51,554 nt of DNA from an uncultured Eubacteriales bacterium. GTDB lineage: Bacteria; Bacillota; Clostridia; Lachnospirales; Lachnospiraceae. Where the stretch lies: positions 1 through 51,554 of the forward strand of contig ONSX01000002.1 in the NCBI GenBank assembly GCA_900320615.1. Direction: 5' to 3'. The position numbers and the translations under genes were made by a program. Within the stretch, counting starts at the first letter, position 1. Each line of letters starts with the position of its first letter. Shown piece after piece: positions 23,591-31,656 of this stretch. A model generated the notes under the pieces. That model made no database searches. It saw nothing but the letters and a program-made list of their open reading frames with translations, and had not been told where the DNA came from.

Positions 23591-25960
23591 TTGACACTTA
23601 AGGAACTGAATCCCGGCCAGTCGGCCTTTGTGACGATTGTCGGGGGAGAAGGTGAGCTCAGACAGCATTTTCTCGACATGGGTCTTATACCAGGTGTGGA
23701 AGTGACACTTGTCAAGTTCGCGCCGATGGGGGATCCGATGGAACTTCTGATCCACGGCTATCAGCTGACACTGCGCGTCGCGGACGCCGCGCGCATCGGG
23801 ATCGAGCGGGTGCATAACAATGATGGCAGTGAGGAGCCGAACAATACAAGCGAGAGATTTGCCAATCACAGGGAGCATCCGGGTCTCGGCGAGGGCGGCC
23901 GCTATCATGTGAAAGCCGATGAGCATCCGCTGCCGAAGGGAACGGTTCTTACATTTGCACTGGCAGGCAACCAGAATTGCGGGAAAACGACACTGTTCAA
24001 TCAGCTGACGGGCTCAAACCAGCACGTCGGAAATTTCCCGGGCGTCACGGTCGACCGGAAAAGCGGCCCGATCCGCGGTCATGAACATACACTGATCACG
24101 GATCTGCCGGGCATTTATTCGCTCTCTCCGTACAGCCAGGAGGAGATTGTCAGCCGGCAGTTTATTCTGGACGAGCATCCGACGGGTATTATCAATATCG
24201 TGGATGCGACCAACATCGATCGGAACCTGTATCTCACGATGCAGCTGATGGAACTGAACCGCCCGATGGTCCTTGCTGTCAACATGATGGATGAGTTGAC
24301 CGGCAACGGCGGCGCGATCCGTGTGAATGATATGGAGGCTATGCTCGGCATCCCTGTTGTGCCGATTTCCGCTGCGAAAAATGAAGGTATCGACGAGCTG
24401 ATCCGCCACGCGATCCACGTCGCGCAGTACCAGGAGCGCCCCGGGCGGATCGACTTCTGCTCGCCGGACGAGGACGGCGGCGCTGTCCACCGGTGCCTGC
24501 ACGGCGTGGCGCATCTGATCGAAGACCACGCAAAGGCGGCCGGTATTCCGGTGCGCTTTGCGGCGACGAAGGTCGTCGAGGGCGACCAGAGAATCATCAA
24601 TGCGCTGAAGCTCGAGCAGAACGAGAAGGAAATGATCGCGCACATCATCCGCCAGATGGAAGAGGAGCGCGGCCTTGACCGCGCAGCAGCCATCGCGGAC
24701 ATGCGGTTCGATTTTATCGAGAAGCTGGTCAGCAAATGTGTCGTGAAGCCGCATGTCAGCCGGGAGCAGAAGCGCTCCGACCGGATCGACCGCTTCCTGA
24801 CAGGAAAATACACAGGAATCCCTGCGTTTATCGGCATCATGTGCGTCATCTTCTGGCTTACGTTCAATGTTATCGGTGCGTTTCTGCAGAATCTGATGGC
24901 GAGCGGCATCTCCGCACTCGAAGCAGTGGTGGCGCACGCCTTTGACGTGTGGAATGTCAATGCGGTCATCAAGTCGCTCGTGATCGACGGCATCTTCGAG
25001 GGTGTCGGTACGGTGCTTTCATTTATGCCGATCATCGTCGTCATGTTCTTCTTCCTGTCGCTTCTTGAGGACACGGGGTACATGGCGAGGGTTGCATTTG
25101 TCATGGACAAGCCGCTCCGGAAGATCGGCCTCTCGGGTCGGTCGATTGTCCCGATGCTCGTGGGCTTCGGCTGCACGGTGCCGGCCGTCATGTCGAGCCG
25201 GACGCTTCCGTCTGACCGCGACCGGAAAATGACTGTTCTGCTGACGCCGTTTTTCAGCTGCTCAGCGAAGCTCCCGATCTACGGGTTCTTCGCGGCGGCC
25301 TTCTTCCCGAAGCAGGCGGGGCTTGTCATGGTTCTGCTGTACGCGCTTGGTATCTTTCTCGGAATCCTGCAGGCGCTTCTCATGAAGAAGTTCGTCTACC
25401 GGGGCGAGGCGGTCCCGTTCGTCATGGAGCTTCCGACTTACCGGATGCCGTCCGCAAAGAACACGCTGCAGCTCATGTGGGATAAGGCGAGGGACTTCAT
25501 TGAGCGTGCGTTCTCGATTATCTTCGTCGCGACGATCGTGATCTGGTTCCTGAAGACGTTCGGACCGACCTTTAATGTCGTGAAGACAGCGGATGCGTCG
25601 GGAAGTATTCTCGCGATTGTCTCGGGCTTTATCGCACCGGTTCTGAAGCCACTCGGACTCGGCGACTGGAGGATTGCGTCGTCACTTATTTCCGGGTTCC
25701 TCGCGAAGGAGTCGGTCGTTGCGACGCTGAATGTCATGTTCGGAAGCCGCGCGGCTGTCCAGGCGGCGCTCACGCCGCTTGCCGCGGCAGCGATGCTTGT
25801 CTTCTGCCTGCTCTACACGCCGTGCGTGTCGGCGATCGCATCGATTCAAAGGGAGCTCGGCGGGAAGTACGCTGTGCTCGTCGTGATCTGGCAGTGTCTG
25901 GTTGCGTATGTAGCCGCGTTTCTTGTGCGCCTCGTGCTGATGGGCGTGGGGATGGTGTGA
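23591..25960 (+). CDS. feoB: Fused FeoA-FeoB ferrous iron transporter
   Basis: A 789-residue fusion. Residues 1-75 are a FeoA/SH3-like domain (LKELNPGQSAFVTIVGGEGE). A FeoB GTPase domain follows with G1 GNQNCGKTTLFNQL, G3 DLPGIYSLSPYSQEE, G4 VNMMDEL and G5 SAAKNEG. The C-terminal membrane domain contains two Gate motifs (GFGCTVPAVMSSR, FFSCSAKLPIYGFF). The protein imports Fe2+ across the inner membrane. The likely start is TTG at 23591, because GGGGAGGG sits five nt upstream and the FeoA domain then begins at its normal position. An ATG at 23576 overlaps the ribosome site and is less likely. G1 has Gln-Asn-Cys where Pro-Asn-Ser/Cys is usual. Confidence 0.94.
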   Translation: MTLKELNPGQSAFVTIVGGEGELRQHFLDMGLIPGVEVTLVKFAPMGDPMELLIHGYQLTLRVADAARIGIERVHNNDGSEEPNNTSERFANHREHPGLGEGGRYHVKADEHPLPKGTVLTFALAGNQNCGKTTLFNQLTGSNQHVGNFPGVTVDRKSGPIRGHEHTLITDLPGIYSLSPYSQEEIVSRQFILDEHPTGIINIVDATNIDRNLYLTMQLMELNRPMVLAVNMMDELTGNGGAIRVNDMEAMLGIPVVPISAAKNEGIDELIRHAIHVAQYQERPGRIDFCSPDEDGGAVHRCLHGVAHLIEDHAKAAGIPVRFAATKVVEGDQRIINALKLEQNEKEMIAHIIRQMEEERGLDRAAAIADMRFDFIEKLVSKCVVKPHVSREQKRSDRIDRFLTGKYTGIPAFIGIMCVIFWLTFNVIGAFLQNLMASGISALEAVVAHAFDVWNVNAVIKSLVIDGIFEGVGTVLSFMPIIVVMFFFLSLLEDTGYMARVAFVMDKPLRKIGLSGRSIVPMLVGFGCTVPAVMSSRTLPSDRDRKMTVLLTPFFSCSAKLPIYGFFAAAFFPKQAGLVMVLLYALGIFLGILQALLMKKFVYRGEAVPFVMELPTYRMPSAKNTLQLMWDKARDFIERAFSIIFVATIVIWFLKTFGPTFNVVKTADASGSILAIVSGFIAPVLKPLGLGDWRIASSLISGFLAKESVVATLNVMFGSRAAVQAALTPLAAAAMLVFCLLYTPCVSAIASIQRELGGKYAVLVVIWQCLVAYVAAFLVRLVLMGVGMV

Positions 25961-26054
25961 AGCTGTATCGTTAGATGTGCGTAAAGCCTTGAAATCAGGG
26001 TGGAAATCAGAGACCGGAGACGGTATCATAAAAGAAGAATTGGATAACAGGCAC

Positions 26055-26103
26055 CGCGCCTGTCCCGGTGGGAAAGTTCCCGCCGGGGCAGGCGCGGGCT
26101 TTC
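26055..26103 (+). terminator. GC-rich hairpin between feoB and the phosphodiesterase gene
   Basis: A long stem of about 18 bp with a few mismatches (26055-26074 with 26077-26096) is followed by GGCTTTCT. It probably ends the feoAB transcript; the T tail is short. It lies within 25 nt of the next start codon. Confidence 0.55.
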
Positions 26104-26124
26104 TGACAAGGGAGGATTTTCAAC

Positions 26125-26691
26125 ATGAGATGGATGATTGCGTCTGATATTCACGGGTCCGCCGTGTTCTGCAGACAGATGCTTAAGAGATATGATGAGG
26201 AGCAGGCGGACCGCCTGCTCCTTCTGGGTGACCTTCTGTACCACGGCCCGCGCAATGATCTCCCGGAGGGATATGCGCCGAAGGAAGTGATCGCGATGCT
26301 GAATGAGCGGAAGGATGAACTCCTCTGCGTGCGCGGCAACTGCGAGGCGGAGGTTGACCAGATGGTTCTTCATTTTCCGGTGATGGCGGATTATGCGATT
26401 ATTCCGAACGGAAAGAATGTGATCTATGTGACGCACGGCCATCACGCGTCTGAGCAGACACCGCCGCCGCTGAAGGAGGGGGACATTCTGCTGCACGGTC
26501 ACACGCATGTGCCGAAGTGTGTAAGCCATGAGACTTTTGTCTATATGAACCCCGGCTCTGTCTCGATCCCGAAGGAGAATTCGCCGAGATCGTATATGAT
26601 TTACGACGGCGGCATTTTCGAGTGGAAGCGTCTCGATGACGGGAGCGTCTATATGCGGGCAGATATGAGGGACGGGCTGAAGAATGCATAA
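26125..26691 (+). CDS. YfcE/MJ0936-family metallophosphoesterase
   Basis: A 188-residue calcineurin-like phosphodiesterase. Metal-binding motifs are present in order: ASDIHGS (residues 6-12), LLGDLLYHGPRND, VRGNCEAEVD, THGHH and LLHGHTHVPK. Such enzymes hydrolyse phosphodiesters; the physiological substrate is often unknown. The full length matches the YfcE group. ATG 26125 follows AAGGGAGGATTTTCAAC. The last eight nt overlap the start of the EamA gene (ATGCATAA), so the two were translationally coupled before the element inserted. Confidence 0.9.
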   Translation: MRWMIASDIHGSAVFCRQMLKRYDEEQADRLLLLGDLLYHGPRNDLPEGYAPKEVIAMLNERKDELLCVRGNCEAEVDQMVLHFPVMADYAIIPNGKNVIYVTHGHHASEQTPPPLKEGDILLHGHTHVPKCVSHETFVYMNPGSVSIPKENSPRSYMIYDGGIFEWKRLDDGSVYMRADMRDGLKNA

Positions 26692-27241
26692 TAATAAACG
26701 ACAGTCGGCGGAGGCGTCCGCACTAATTCATGCGCTGATTCTGCTCACGGCGGCCGTCATCTGGGGGTTTGCATTTGTCTCACAGAGTATCGGCGCGGAT
26801 TATGTCGGTCCGTTCACTTTCCTTGCGGGGCGGTGCTGGATCGCCGTCGCGTTCCTTGTGCCGGTGGTCGCGATTGCGGACCGCGTGCGGGAGAGAGGGC
26901 AGGTGACCGGCAGAGCGGGCGGCGCAGACGGAGACGCGGCAGCGGGCGCTGTCTCCACGGGCCGGCCGGTCACGGCCGCGCAGCGCCGCATGCTCCTTGT
27001 GTCCGGCTGTGTGTGCGGCCTCTTTCTTTTTGCCGCGAGCGCCGCGCAGCAGATCGGTATCGGGATGACGACGACCGCGAAGGCGGGCTTCATCACGGCA
27101 CTCTATGTCATTCTGGTTCCGATCGTGTCGCTCTTCCTCGGGCACAAGAGCAGCCTGAAGATCTGGGTCAGCGTCGCGCTTGGCGTGACAGGGCTTTATT
27201 TCCTGTGCATGAAGGGCGGTTTTACAGGTCTGAACCGGGGG
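26684..27241 (+). pseudogene. EamA/DMT-family transporter, N-terminal half, interrupted by insertion
   Basis: The first 186 codons of a drug/metabolite transporter. It shows hydrophobic helices (LILLTAAVIWGFAFVSQSIG, FTFLAGRCWIAVAFLVPVVA) and AAQQIGIGMTTTAKAGFITA. It ends at GLNRG, exactly at the start of the integrated element. A long basic, Gly/Ala-rich loop (about residues 66-103) between helices 2 and 3 is unusual for the family. Translation continues about 37 codons into the element. The matching C-terminal half lies beyond it, at 36087. Precise excision would restore the gene. Confidence 0.92.
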
Positions 27242-27260
27242 TTTCACTTAGTTAAAGATA
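27242..27260 (+). repeat. Left terminal inverted repeat of the mobilizable element
   Basis: TTTCACTTAGTTAAAGATA, matched with three mismatches by the reverse complement of 36063-36081. It is presumably a recombinase-binding arm next to the GG core. Confidence 0.85.
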
Positions 27261-27317
27261 CCACATCAAAACCCACGTTGACTTTTGCTCAACCGATACA
27301 GCCGGAGGGCTGGATAA

Positions 27318-27369
27318 CAAGAAAAGGCGGTATGCGCCCCGTGGAGGGGTAGAATACCGCCTTTTCTTG
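27318..27369. terminator. Long perfect hairpin near the left end of the element
   Basis: Arms of 16 nt (27318-27333 and 27354-27369) pair perfectly, with a smaller CCCC/GGGG helix inside. The plus-strand tail is TTTTCTTG. It probably insulates the element from readthrough from the interrupted EamA gene. Confidence 0.75.
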
Positions 27370-27409
27370 TGGGGGTTTCCAAAGGGGGCTTGCCCCCATT
27401 TGGCACACG

Positions 27410-27440
27410 ACTTTGCCTGCAAAGTGTAGTGTGTTATACC
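27410..27440 (+). other. oriT: Predicted oriT of the MobV (pMV158) type
   Basis: ACTTTGC and GCAAAGT form an inverted repeat (27410-27416, 27419-27425), followed by TAGTGTGTTAT (27427-27437). In pMV158-type origins the relaxase nicks within TAGTGTG/TTA just after such a repeat. The expected nick here is between 27433 and 27434. The cognate MobV relaxase gene is in the same element. This is a motif match, not proof of transfer. Confidence 0.8.
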
Positions 27441-27944
27441 TGCTGGCGTGGCTGGCGGGGGAAACGGGGTGCGGTGCTTTTTGCGCCCCGCTTGCTCCGG
27501 CAGGAAAACAGGCTGACTTTTTGTGAATGAGAATGAACAAAAAATCGGGCTGGTTTCAGAGAACGGCGGCAGGTATATGAAAGCCCCGTCCCTCGTCCTA
27601 CGCTCCGACTTATGGACAAAATGTCCCGAAGCTGCGGCCACACTCCCGGCAAAATAGCAGAACAGCGGGCAACCGTCAAGGCTGAAATGAACGGGTTTGC
27701 ACCCGGCCTTGACCGCCTCCCGTTGTTCTGCTGAATGGGTGGACAAGGCGGCAAATCTCTCAAAGTGCTTGGCCGCACTCTCTTTAACTTGGAAGCGTTT
27801 TTTCCCTCAAAATTGAAATGGGCGGGAAGCCATTTTGTGGCTTTCCCTCCTTGATTACCTTTTAGCAAAGACGGGCGGGGCTGTCAACGGCGGCGCATGA
27901 AATGCGCCGTTCATCTTGACCGTTGACTGGCTCGGCTGGCTTTG
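27441..27944. other. Non-coding leading region of the element
   Basis: About 500 nt without a convincing gene. Short open frames on the minus strand lack ribosome sites and family features. It contains one GGACA-AAA-TGTCC palindrome (27614-27626), similar to those near 31900. Confidence 0.55.
27614..27626. repeat. GGACA-N3-TGTCC palindrome, left copy
   Basis: GGACAAAATGTCC, followed by CCGAAG-type sequence, resembles the palindromes at 31894 and 31922. Possible operator of an element-encoded regulator. Confidence 0.5.
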
Positions 27945-29420
27945 CTATTCGGTAGCCAGACGAATGCTTTTGGTCGCCATGTTATTTCTAAAAGCAAGAT
28001 CATGTTCTACGAAGATCATGGTAGGAGAAAATTCTCTAATCAGATTTTCAATTTGCATTCGAGAATAGATGTCAATATAGTTAAGAGGTTCATCCCACAC
28101 ATACAGATGCGCTTGTTCACAAAGGCTTTTTGCTATCAACACTTTTTTCTTTTGTCCCGCCGAAAAATCTTCCATTTTCTTTTCAAACTGTATTCGTGAA
28201 AAATCCATTTTCCGTAAGATTGCCTTAAACAAACTTTCATCAACACGATTGGCTTCCGCAAACTCTGATAACGAACCGTTCAGCATAGAAGTATCTTGAG
28301 GTACATAGGACAATATCATGCCAGAACCTATTGCAACTGTCCCACGATGTTCTATTTGTTGCCCAACCAGTAGCTTTAGAAGGCTCGTTTTCCCAGAACC
28401 ATTTTTTCCATAAAGGGCAATGCGTTCTCCCTGTTTTACTGTAAACGAGATTGGCTGGCAGACATTTTTGCCGTCAAAAATCGGTACAACATCAGAGAAA
28501 GTCACTAAGGTATCTGAAAAATAGAGAAGCGGAGCGATTTTCAAATCTTCTACGGTTTCCAAATTTTTGAGAAGGCCGGACTTTTCCTCGATTGCACGTT
28601 GCTGCCGCACTTCGATAGCCTTTGAGCGTTTCATCATTTTGGCAGATTTGTGACCAATATACCCTCGATCAACCGGGCCGTTCCCATATTTTGACGCTTC
28701 AATTCGGTCTGACCAGACAGAAGTTCTTTTAGCTGCCTTTTGCATATTATCAATGCTTTTTTTCAGCTTCACATTTTGAGCGAGTTCAAATTCTTGTTGA
28801 CGCTGGAAGTTGGTAAACCAAGTAGAAAAATTTCCGCTTTGCACTTCGATGTTTGACCGATTGATCGACAGGATATGGTCAACACAGCCATCTAAAAAAC
28901 AGCGATCATGAGAGACTAAAATGAATCCCTTTTTCCGTTTCAGGTATGCTGAAACGGTTTCTCTGGCTTCCATATCCAAATGGTTTGTCGGTTCATCAAT
29001 CAGTAAAAAGTGTCCATCATTCAGAAAGAGGGTGGCAAGCAGCACCTTGGTCTGCTCCCCATTGGAAAGCGTAAAAAATGGTCTCCAAAGCACATCATCA
29101 CGGACTTCCAGATAGGATAGTTCTCTCAACAGCTCCCATTCTTCCGCCAGCGGGCAGACTTCCGAGAGAATGTCCGCAGTTAATCTGTTTTTATTGCTAA
29201 CAGGGTATGGAAAGTAATCAAATTGCACAGAGGCTTGTATTTTCCCATGGTATTCGTACTTTCCAAGCAGAAGATTTAGAAAAGTTGTTTTACCTCTGCC
29301 ATTTCTACCAATGAACCCAAGTTTCCAATCTGTATCAATTTGAAAATTGACATTTTCAAAAATGTTATCATAGCTGGATGGATAGGCAAAGGTAAGGTTC
29401 TCGACTCGGATCATCGACAT
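27945..29420 (-). CDS. ABC-F ribosomal protection protein, Lsa/CplR-like
   Basis: A 491-residue soluble protein with two ABC ATPase domains and no membrane segments. Domain 1 has Walker A GRNGRGKTT, signature LSNGEQTKV and Walker B LLIDEPTNHLD. An interdomain linker with basic, helical character (about 180-290; KKSIDNMQKAAKRTSVWSDR) follows. Domain 2 has GKNGSGKTS, FSAGQKKKV and VWDEPLNYID. The N-terminus is close to Lsa(A) and CplR proteins, which displace lincosamides, streptogramin A and pleuromutilins from the ribosome. The exact drug range cannot be read from sequence. Start at 29420 follows AAGGAGGAATGCGAT. A leader peptide and terminator lie upstream. It is much more A/T-rich than the flanking chromosome. 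Confidence 0.9.
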   Translation of the reverse strand: MSMIRVENLTFAYPSSYDNIFENVNFQIDTDWKLGFIGRNGRGKTTFLNLLLGKYEYHGKIQASVQFDYFPYPVSNKNRLTADILSEVCPLAEEWELLRELSYLEVRDDVLWRPFFTLSNGEQTKVLLATLFLNDGHFLLIDEPTNHLDMEARETVSAYLKRKKGFILVSHDRCFLDGCVDHILSINRSNIEVQSGNFSTWFTNFQRQQEFELAQNVKLKKSIDNMQKAAKRTSVWSDRIEASKYGNGPVDRGYIGHKSAKMMKRSKAIEVRQQRAIEEKSGLLKNLETVEDLKIAPLLYFSDTLVTFSDVVPIFDGKNVCQPISFTVKQGERIALYGKNGSGKTSLLKLLVGQQIEHRGTVAIGSGMILSYVPQDTSMLNGSLSEFAEANRVDESLFKAILRKMDFSRIQFEKKMEDFSAGQKKKVLIAKSLCEQAHLYVWDEPLNYIDIYSRMQIENLIREFSPTMIFVEHDLAFRNNMATKSIRLATE

Positions 29421-29463
29421 ATCGCATTCCTCCTTTATTCCGGGGATAAAGAACATAAAATAA

Positions 29464-29493
29464 GAGCTGCAAGAAAGTCAATTCTTGCAGCTC
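29464..29493 (-). terminator. Attenuator hairpin in the ABC-F leader
   Basis: GAGCTGCAAGAA and TTCTTGCAGCTC form a perfect 12-bp stem with a 6-nt loop. On the minus strand it is followed by TTATTTTA. It lies between the leader peptide and the ABC-F gene and would stop transcription unless an alternative pairing forms. Confidence 0.88.
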
Positions 29494-29562
29494 GTCACAG
29501 CATAATAGTACCACCCCTATCAAGAGTGATACGCCTACGATATATCGAGTGAATAGACTTTT

Positions 29563-29575
29563 AACTTTCTTGCAA
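29563..29575 (-). promoter_or_regulatory. Switch segment of the ABC-F attenuator
   Basis: On the minus strand TTGCAAGAAAGTT. It is complementary both to the leader-peptide coding region (AACTTTTCTTGCAA, one bulged T) and to the distal arm of the terminator (ACTTTCTTGCA). It is therefore the segment whose choice of partner decides termination. Confidence 0.8.
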
Positions 29576-29621
29576 TGGGTACAATGGTACTGTAAAACAC
29601 AGTATCACTGTATATTCCAAT

Positions 29622-29645
29622 TTATTTGCAAGAAAAGTTAATCAT
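29622..29645 (-). CDS. Seven-residue leader peptide of the ABC-F gene (MINFSCK)
   Basis: An eight-codon frame, Met-Ile-Asn-Phe-Ser-Cys-Lys-stop, preceded at the right distance by AGGTGAGGTGG. It is too short for ordinary gene calls. Its codons overlap the first arm of the attenuator. A ribosome stalled here by an antibiotic would free the switch segment to form the antiterminator. The arrangement matches known leader-peptide control of ABC-F and Erm genes. Confidence 0.75.
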   Translation of the reverse strand: MINFSCK

Positions 29646-29794
29646 CTTTCCACCTCACCTCTAATTTTATGTATGTTAGTGTATCACAAAGACACAAGCA
29701 AGTCAAGGAAAAGGGCAATGATGATAATGAGTATAAGGCAGGGTACTTTCTGTTTTTGCTTCTCTGCGGGATATGAGATTTCGTAAAATCCGAT

Positions 29795-30247
29795 TTAGAT
29801 GTTAAGGCTCATGTATAAAAGCGGATAAGGATTGCCCTGTTCGTCAAGGTCTGTCCTTTTATAAACCTGAAAGCCCATGTGTTCATAAAAGCCCTTGGCC
29901 TGTGGGTTTTGCTCATTCACAGCCACCCGCTCTACGGCATAGGTTTTAATCCCATATTGGAGCAGGCGCTTTCCGAGCCCCTTTCCTCTTTCTTCCGGGG
30001 AAATGAACAGCATTTCCAAGGTGCCGTCCTTGATCCCCATAAAAGCCCCGGGGCAGCCCCTATCATCTTCTGCGATCATCAAATGCGCAATTCCAGCGAG
30101 CGCCTGCGGTACATATTCTTTTATCTTTTTGATTTCACTGTCCGACAGAAACAGGTGTGTTGCTCTTACAGAACTTTCCCATACCGTCAGCAGCCGATTT
30201 ATGAAATCCGCCGTCCTGTTTTTGGTTTCTACTTCAATGAATCTCAT
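29795..30247 (-). CDS. GNAT-family acetyltransferase
   Basis: A 150-residue N-acetyltransferase. The acetyl-CoA-binding motif A is LEMLFISPEERGKGLGKRLL (R/Q-x-x-G-x-G form), and a C-terminal AKGFYEHMGFQVYKR is typical. The acceptor is unknown; in such elements it may be a drug, toxin or metabolite. ATG 30247 with AAAAGGAAAA just upstream is chosen over the ATG 15 nt earlier. It overlaps closely with the XRE gene (about 25 nt apart), so the two are cotranscribed. Confidence 0.85.
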   Translation of the reverse strand: MRFIEVETKNRTADFINRLLTVWESSVRATHLFLSDSEIKKIKEYVPQALAGIAHLMIAEDDRGCPGAFMGIKDGTLEMLFISPEERGKGLGKRLLQYGIKTYAVERVAVNEQNPQAKGFYEHMGFQVYKRTDLDEQGNPYPLLYMSLNI

Positions 30248-30272
30248 TTTTCCTTTTTGCATATCTAATTTC

Positions 30273-31073
30273 TCATTTTCTTCCCCGCTGCGGGTTTGGA
30301 TTTTTCAGCAAGTCCGACTTCTGTGCAATCCTTTTCAGCCATTTCTTTTCCTCCTCCGACAGCTTCCCATAGTTCAGTTTGAGCCGCTTGCAGATAAAGG
30401 CCATCGCAGCCTGTTCCGGGTCGCTGTTTGGGCTGGCGGCTTCTTCGGCGGTCTGCAAGAAATCTTCCAGAGGATTGTCCTCCGGGACACTGAAAAAATC
30501 GTCCTTGTGGGCTTTCCGCAGGTCAAGGGCTATCTTGTTTATATCCTGCTGTATCACATGGCGGCAAAAGCTGTCATCGTCAATGTGGGCGGCGATCAGC
30601 TGCCTTAACTGCGGGTCGGTCAGACCGGGATTGTGCTGCTTCATAATAGTTGCGCTCACAGCGTCCACAATGGCGTTTGCCCCCTGTACCTGCTTTGCCG
30701 CTATGCCGTTTACATAGATTTCAAGGTCAGCCATGAGCCGGGGAAAATCCGGGTGCGTCGCCAGTTCACACAGGAGGGCATTATCCACCAGCCTGCTTTT
30801 CAAAAATTCAATCATATCATCACTCAAACGCAGGTCTGCAAGATCGGCGTTTGGGTGATTTTTTGTTTCAGAACGGCACAGCAGATAATCAACGGACACT
30901 TCGTAAAACTTTGCCAGCTGGATAAGGGCATAGTGGCTGATGTCCTTGAACTTGTCCCCCTCATAGCTGCCTAACGCAGACTTGGAGAGATGGGTTTCTT
31001 CCGCAAGCTGCTCCAGCGTCAGGCCACGCTCCACACGCAGGTCTTTCAGGCGTTCTTGTATGGATAGTTCCAT
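30273..31073 (-). CDS. XRE-family regulator of the mobile element
   Basis: A 266-residue protein with a Cro/C1-type HTH in the first 65 residues (MELSIQERLKDLRVERGLTL, then EQLAEETHLSKSALGSYEGD). A long C-terminal helical region without recognised domain follows, ending in a basic tail (LLKNPNPQRGRK). Regulators of this form are common in clostridial mobilizable elements. The GGACA-N3-TGTCC palindromes of the element are candidate targets, which is an inference. ATG 31073 follows GGAGGGAGAACATGGAACTATC-type sequence on the minus strand. Confidence 0.85.
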   Translation of the reverse strand: MELSIQERLKDLRVERGLTLEQLAEETHLSKSALGSYEGDKFKDISHYALIQLAKFYEVSVDYLLCRSETKNHPNADLADLRLSDDMIEFLKSRLVDNALLCELATHPDFPRLMADLEIYVNGIAAKQVQGANAIVDAVSATIMKQHNPGLTDPQLRQLIAAHIDDDSFCRHVIQQDINKIALDLRKAHKDDFFSVPEDNPLEDFLQTAEEAASPNSDPEQAAMAFICKRLKLNYGKLSEEEKKWLKRIAQKSDLLKNPNPQRGRK

Positions 31074-31110
31074 GTTCTCCCTCCTTGTCTGCTCGACAAA
31101 CTGGAATTGC

Positions 31111-31656
31111 CTAAAGCAGTAAAGCAGTACCCCTTACAATTTTTTCTTTTACTGCTGATACAGTATCTTTGACTGAGTGCGTAGTTGTATCAATAACATT
31201 TGATTCATAGATTCCTAAATTGGAAAATTGTTCCCACATCGTTTCAACTAATTCAATATTTGTTTCTCTGTCTAACTTTGAGCGTTTGATAGCTCTCTTC
31301 ATAGTTTCTTCTTTACTTGCTCTTAAAACGATATAGTGTACTTCATAATGCTCTTGAACAATGTTGAGCCACGGCTCTAAAAACCACGGTCCTACAATAC
31401 CATCTACAATTACATCATATCCACCACGAGCATATCGCTTCGCGGCTTCTAAAAATGCTTCAATGACAATCAAATTTTGCTCATTTGATTCTGGCAAATA
31501 TGGTGGTATTGCCCCTTTACTCAAATAATGATAAAAGTCATCTGTGTGCATATGCACAGATTTTTCCAAATCCGATTCTTTTGCAACAGTAGATGCCGTT
31601 GTAGTTTTCCCCGTCCCCGGCGAACCTGTGATTACAATAATTCTACCTTGATCCAT
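31111..31656 (-). CDS. P-loop kinase-like ATPase of unknown substrate
   Basis: A 181-residue protein with Walker A ITGSPGTGKTTTAS at residues 9-22 and a helical lid containing basic residues (KRAIKRSKLDR). The fold looks like small nucleotide or antibiotic kinases of the AAA_33/zeta-toxin/chloramphenicol phosphotransferase group. VHMHTDDFYHYLSKG holds a conserved Asp-Asp where such kinases place their catalytic acid. The gene is low in GC and sits among cargo genes of the element, so a phosphorylating resistance function is conceivable but unproven. Confidence 0.65.
   Translation of the reverse strand: MDQGRIIVITGSPGTGKTTTASTVAKESDLEKSVHMHTDDFYHYLSKGAIPPYLPESNEQNLIVIEAFLEAAKRYARGGYDVIVDGIVGPWFLEPWLNIVQEHYEVHYIVLRASKEETMKRAIKRSKLDRETNIELVETMWEQFSNLGIYESNVIDTTTHSVKDTVSAVKEKIVRGTALLL

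Noticed and set aside
27434..27868. Open frames on the minus strand in the left end of the mobile element
   Set aside because: No ribosome site, no recognisable domain, and they overlap the oriT and palindromes.
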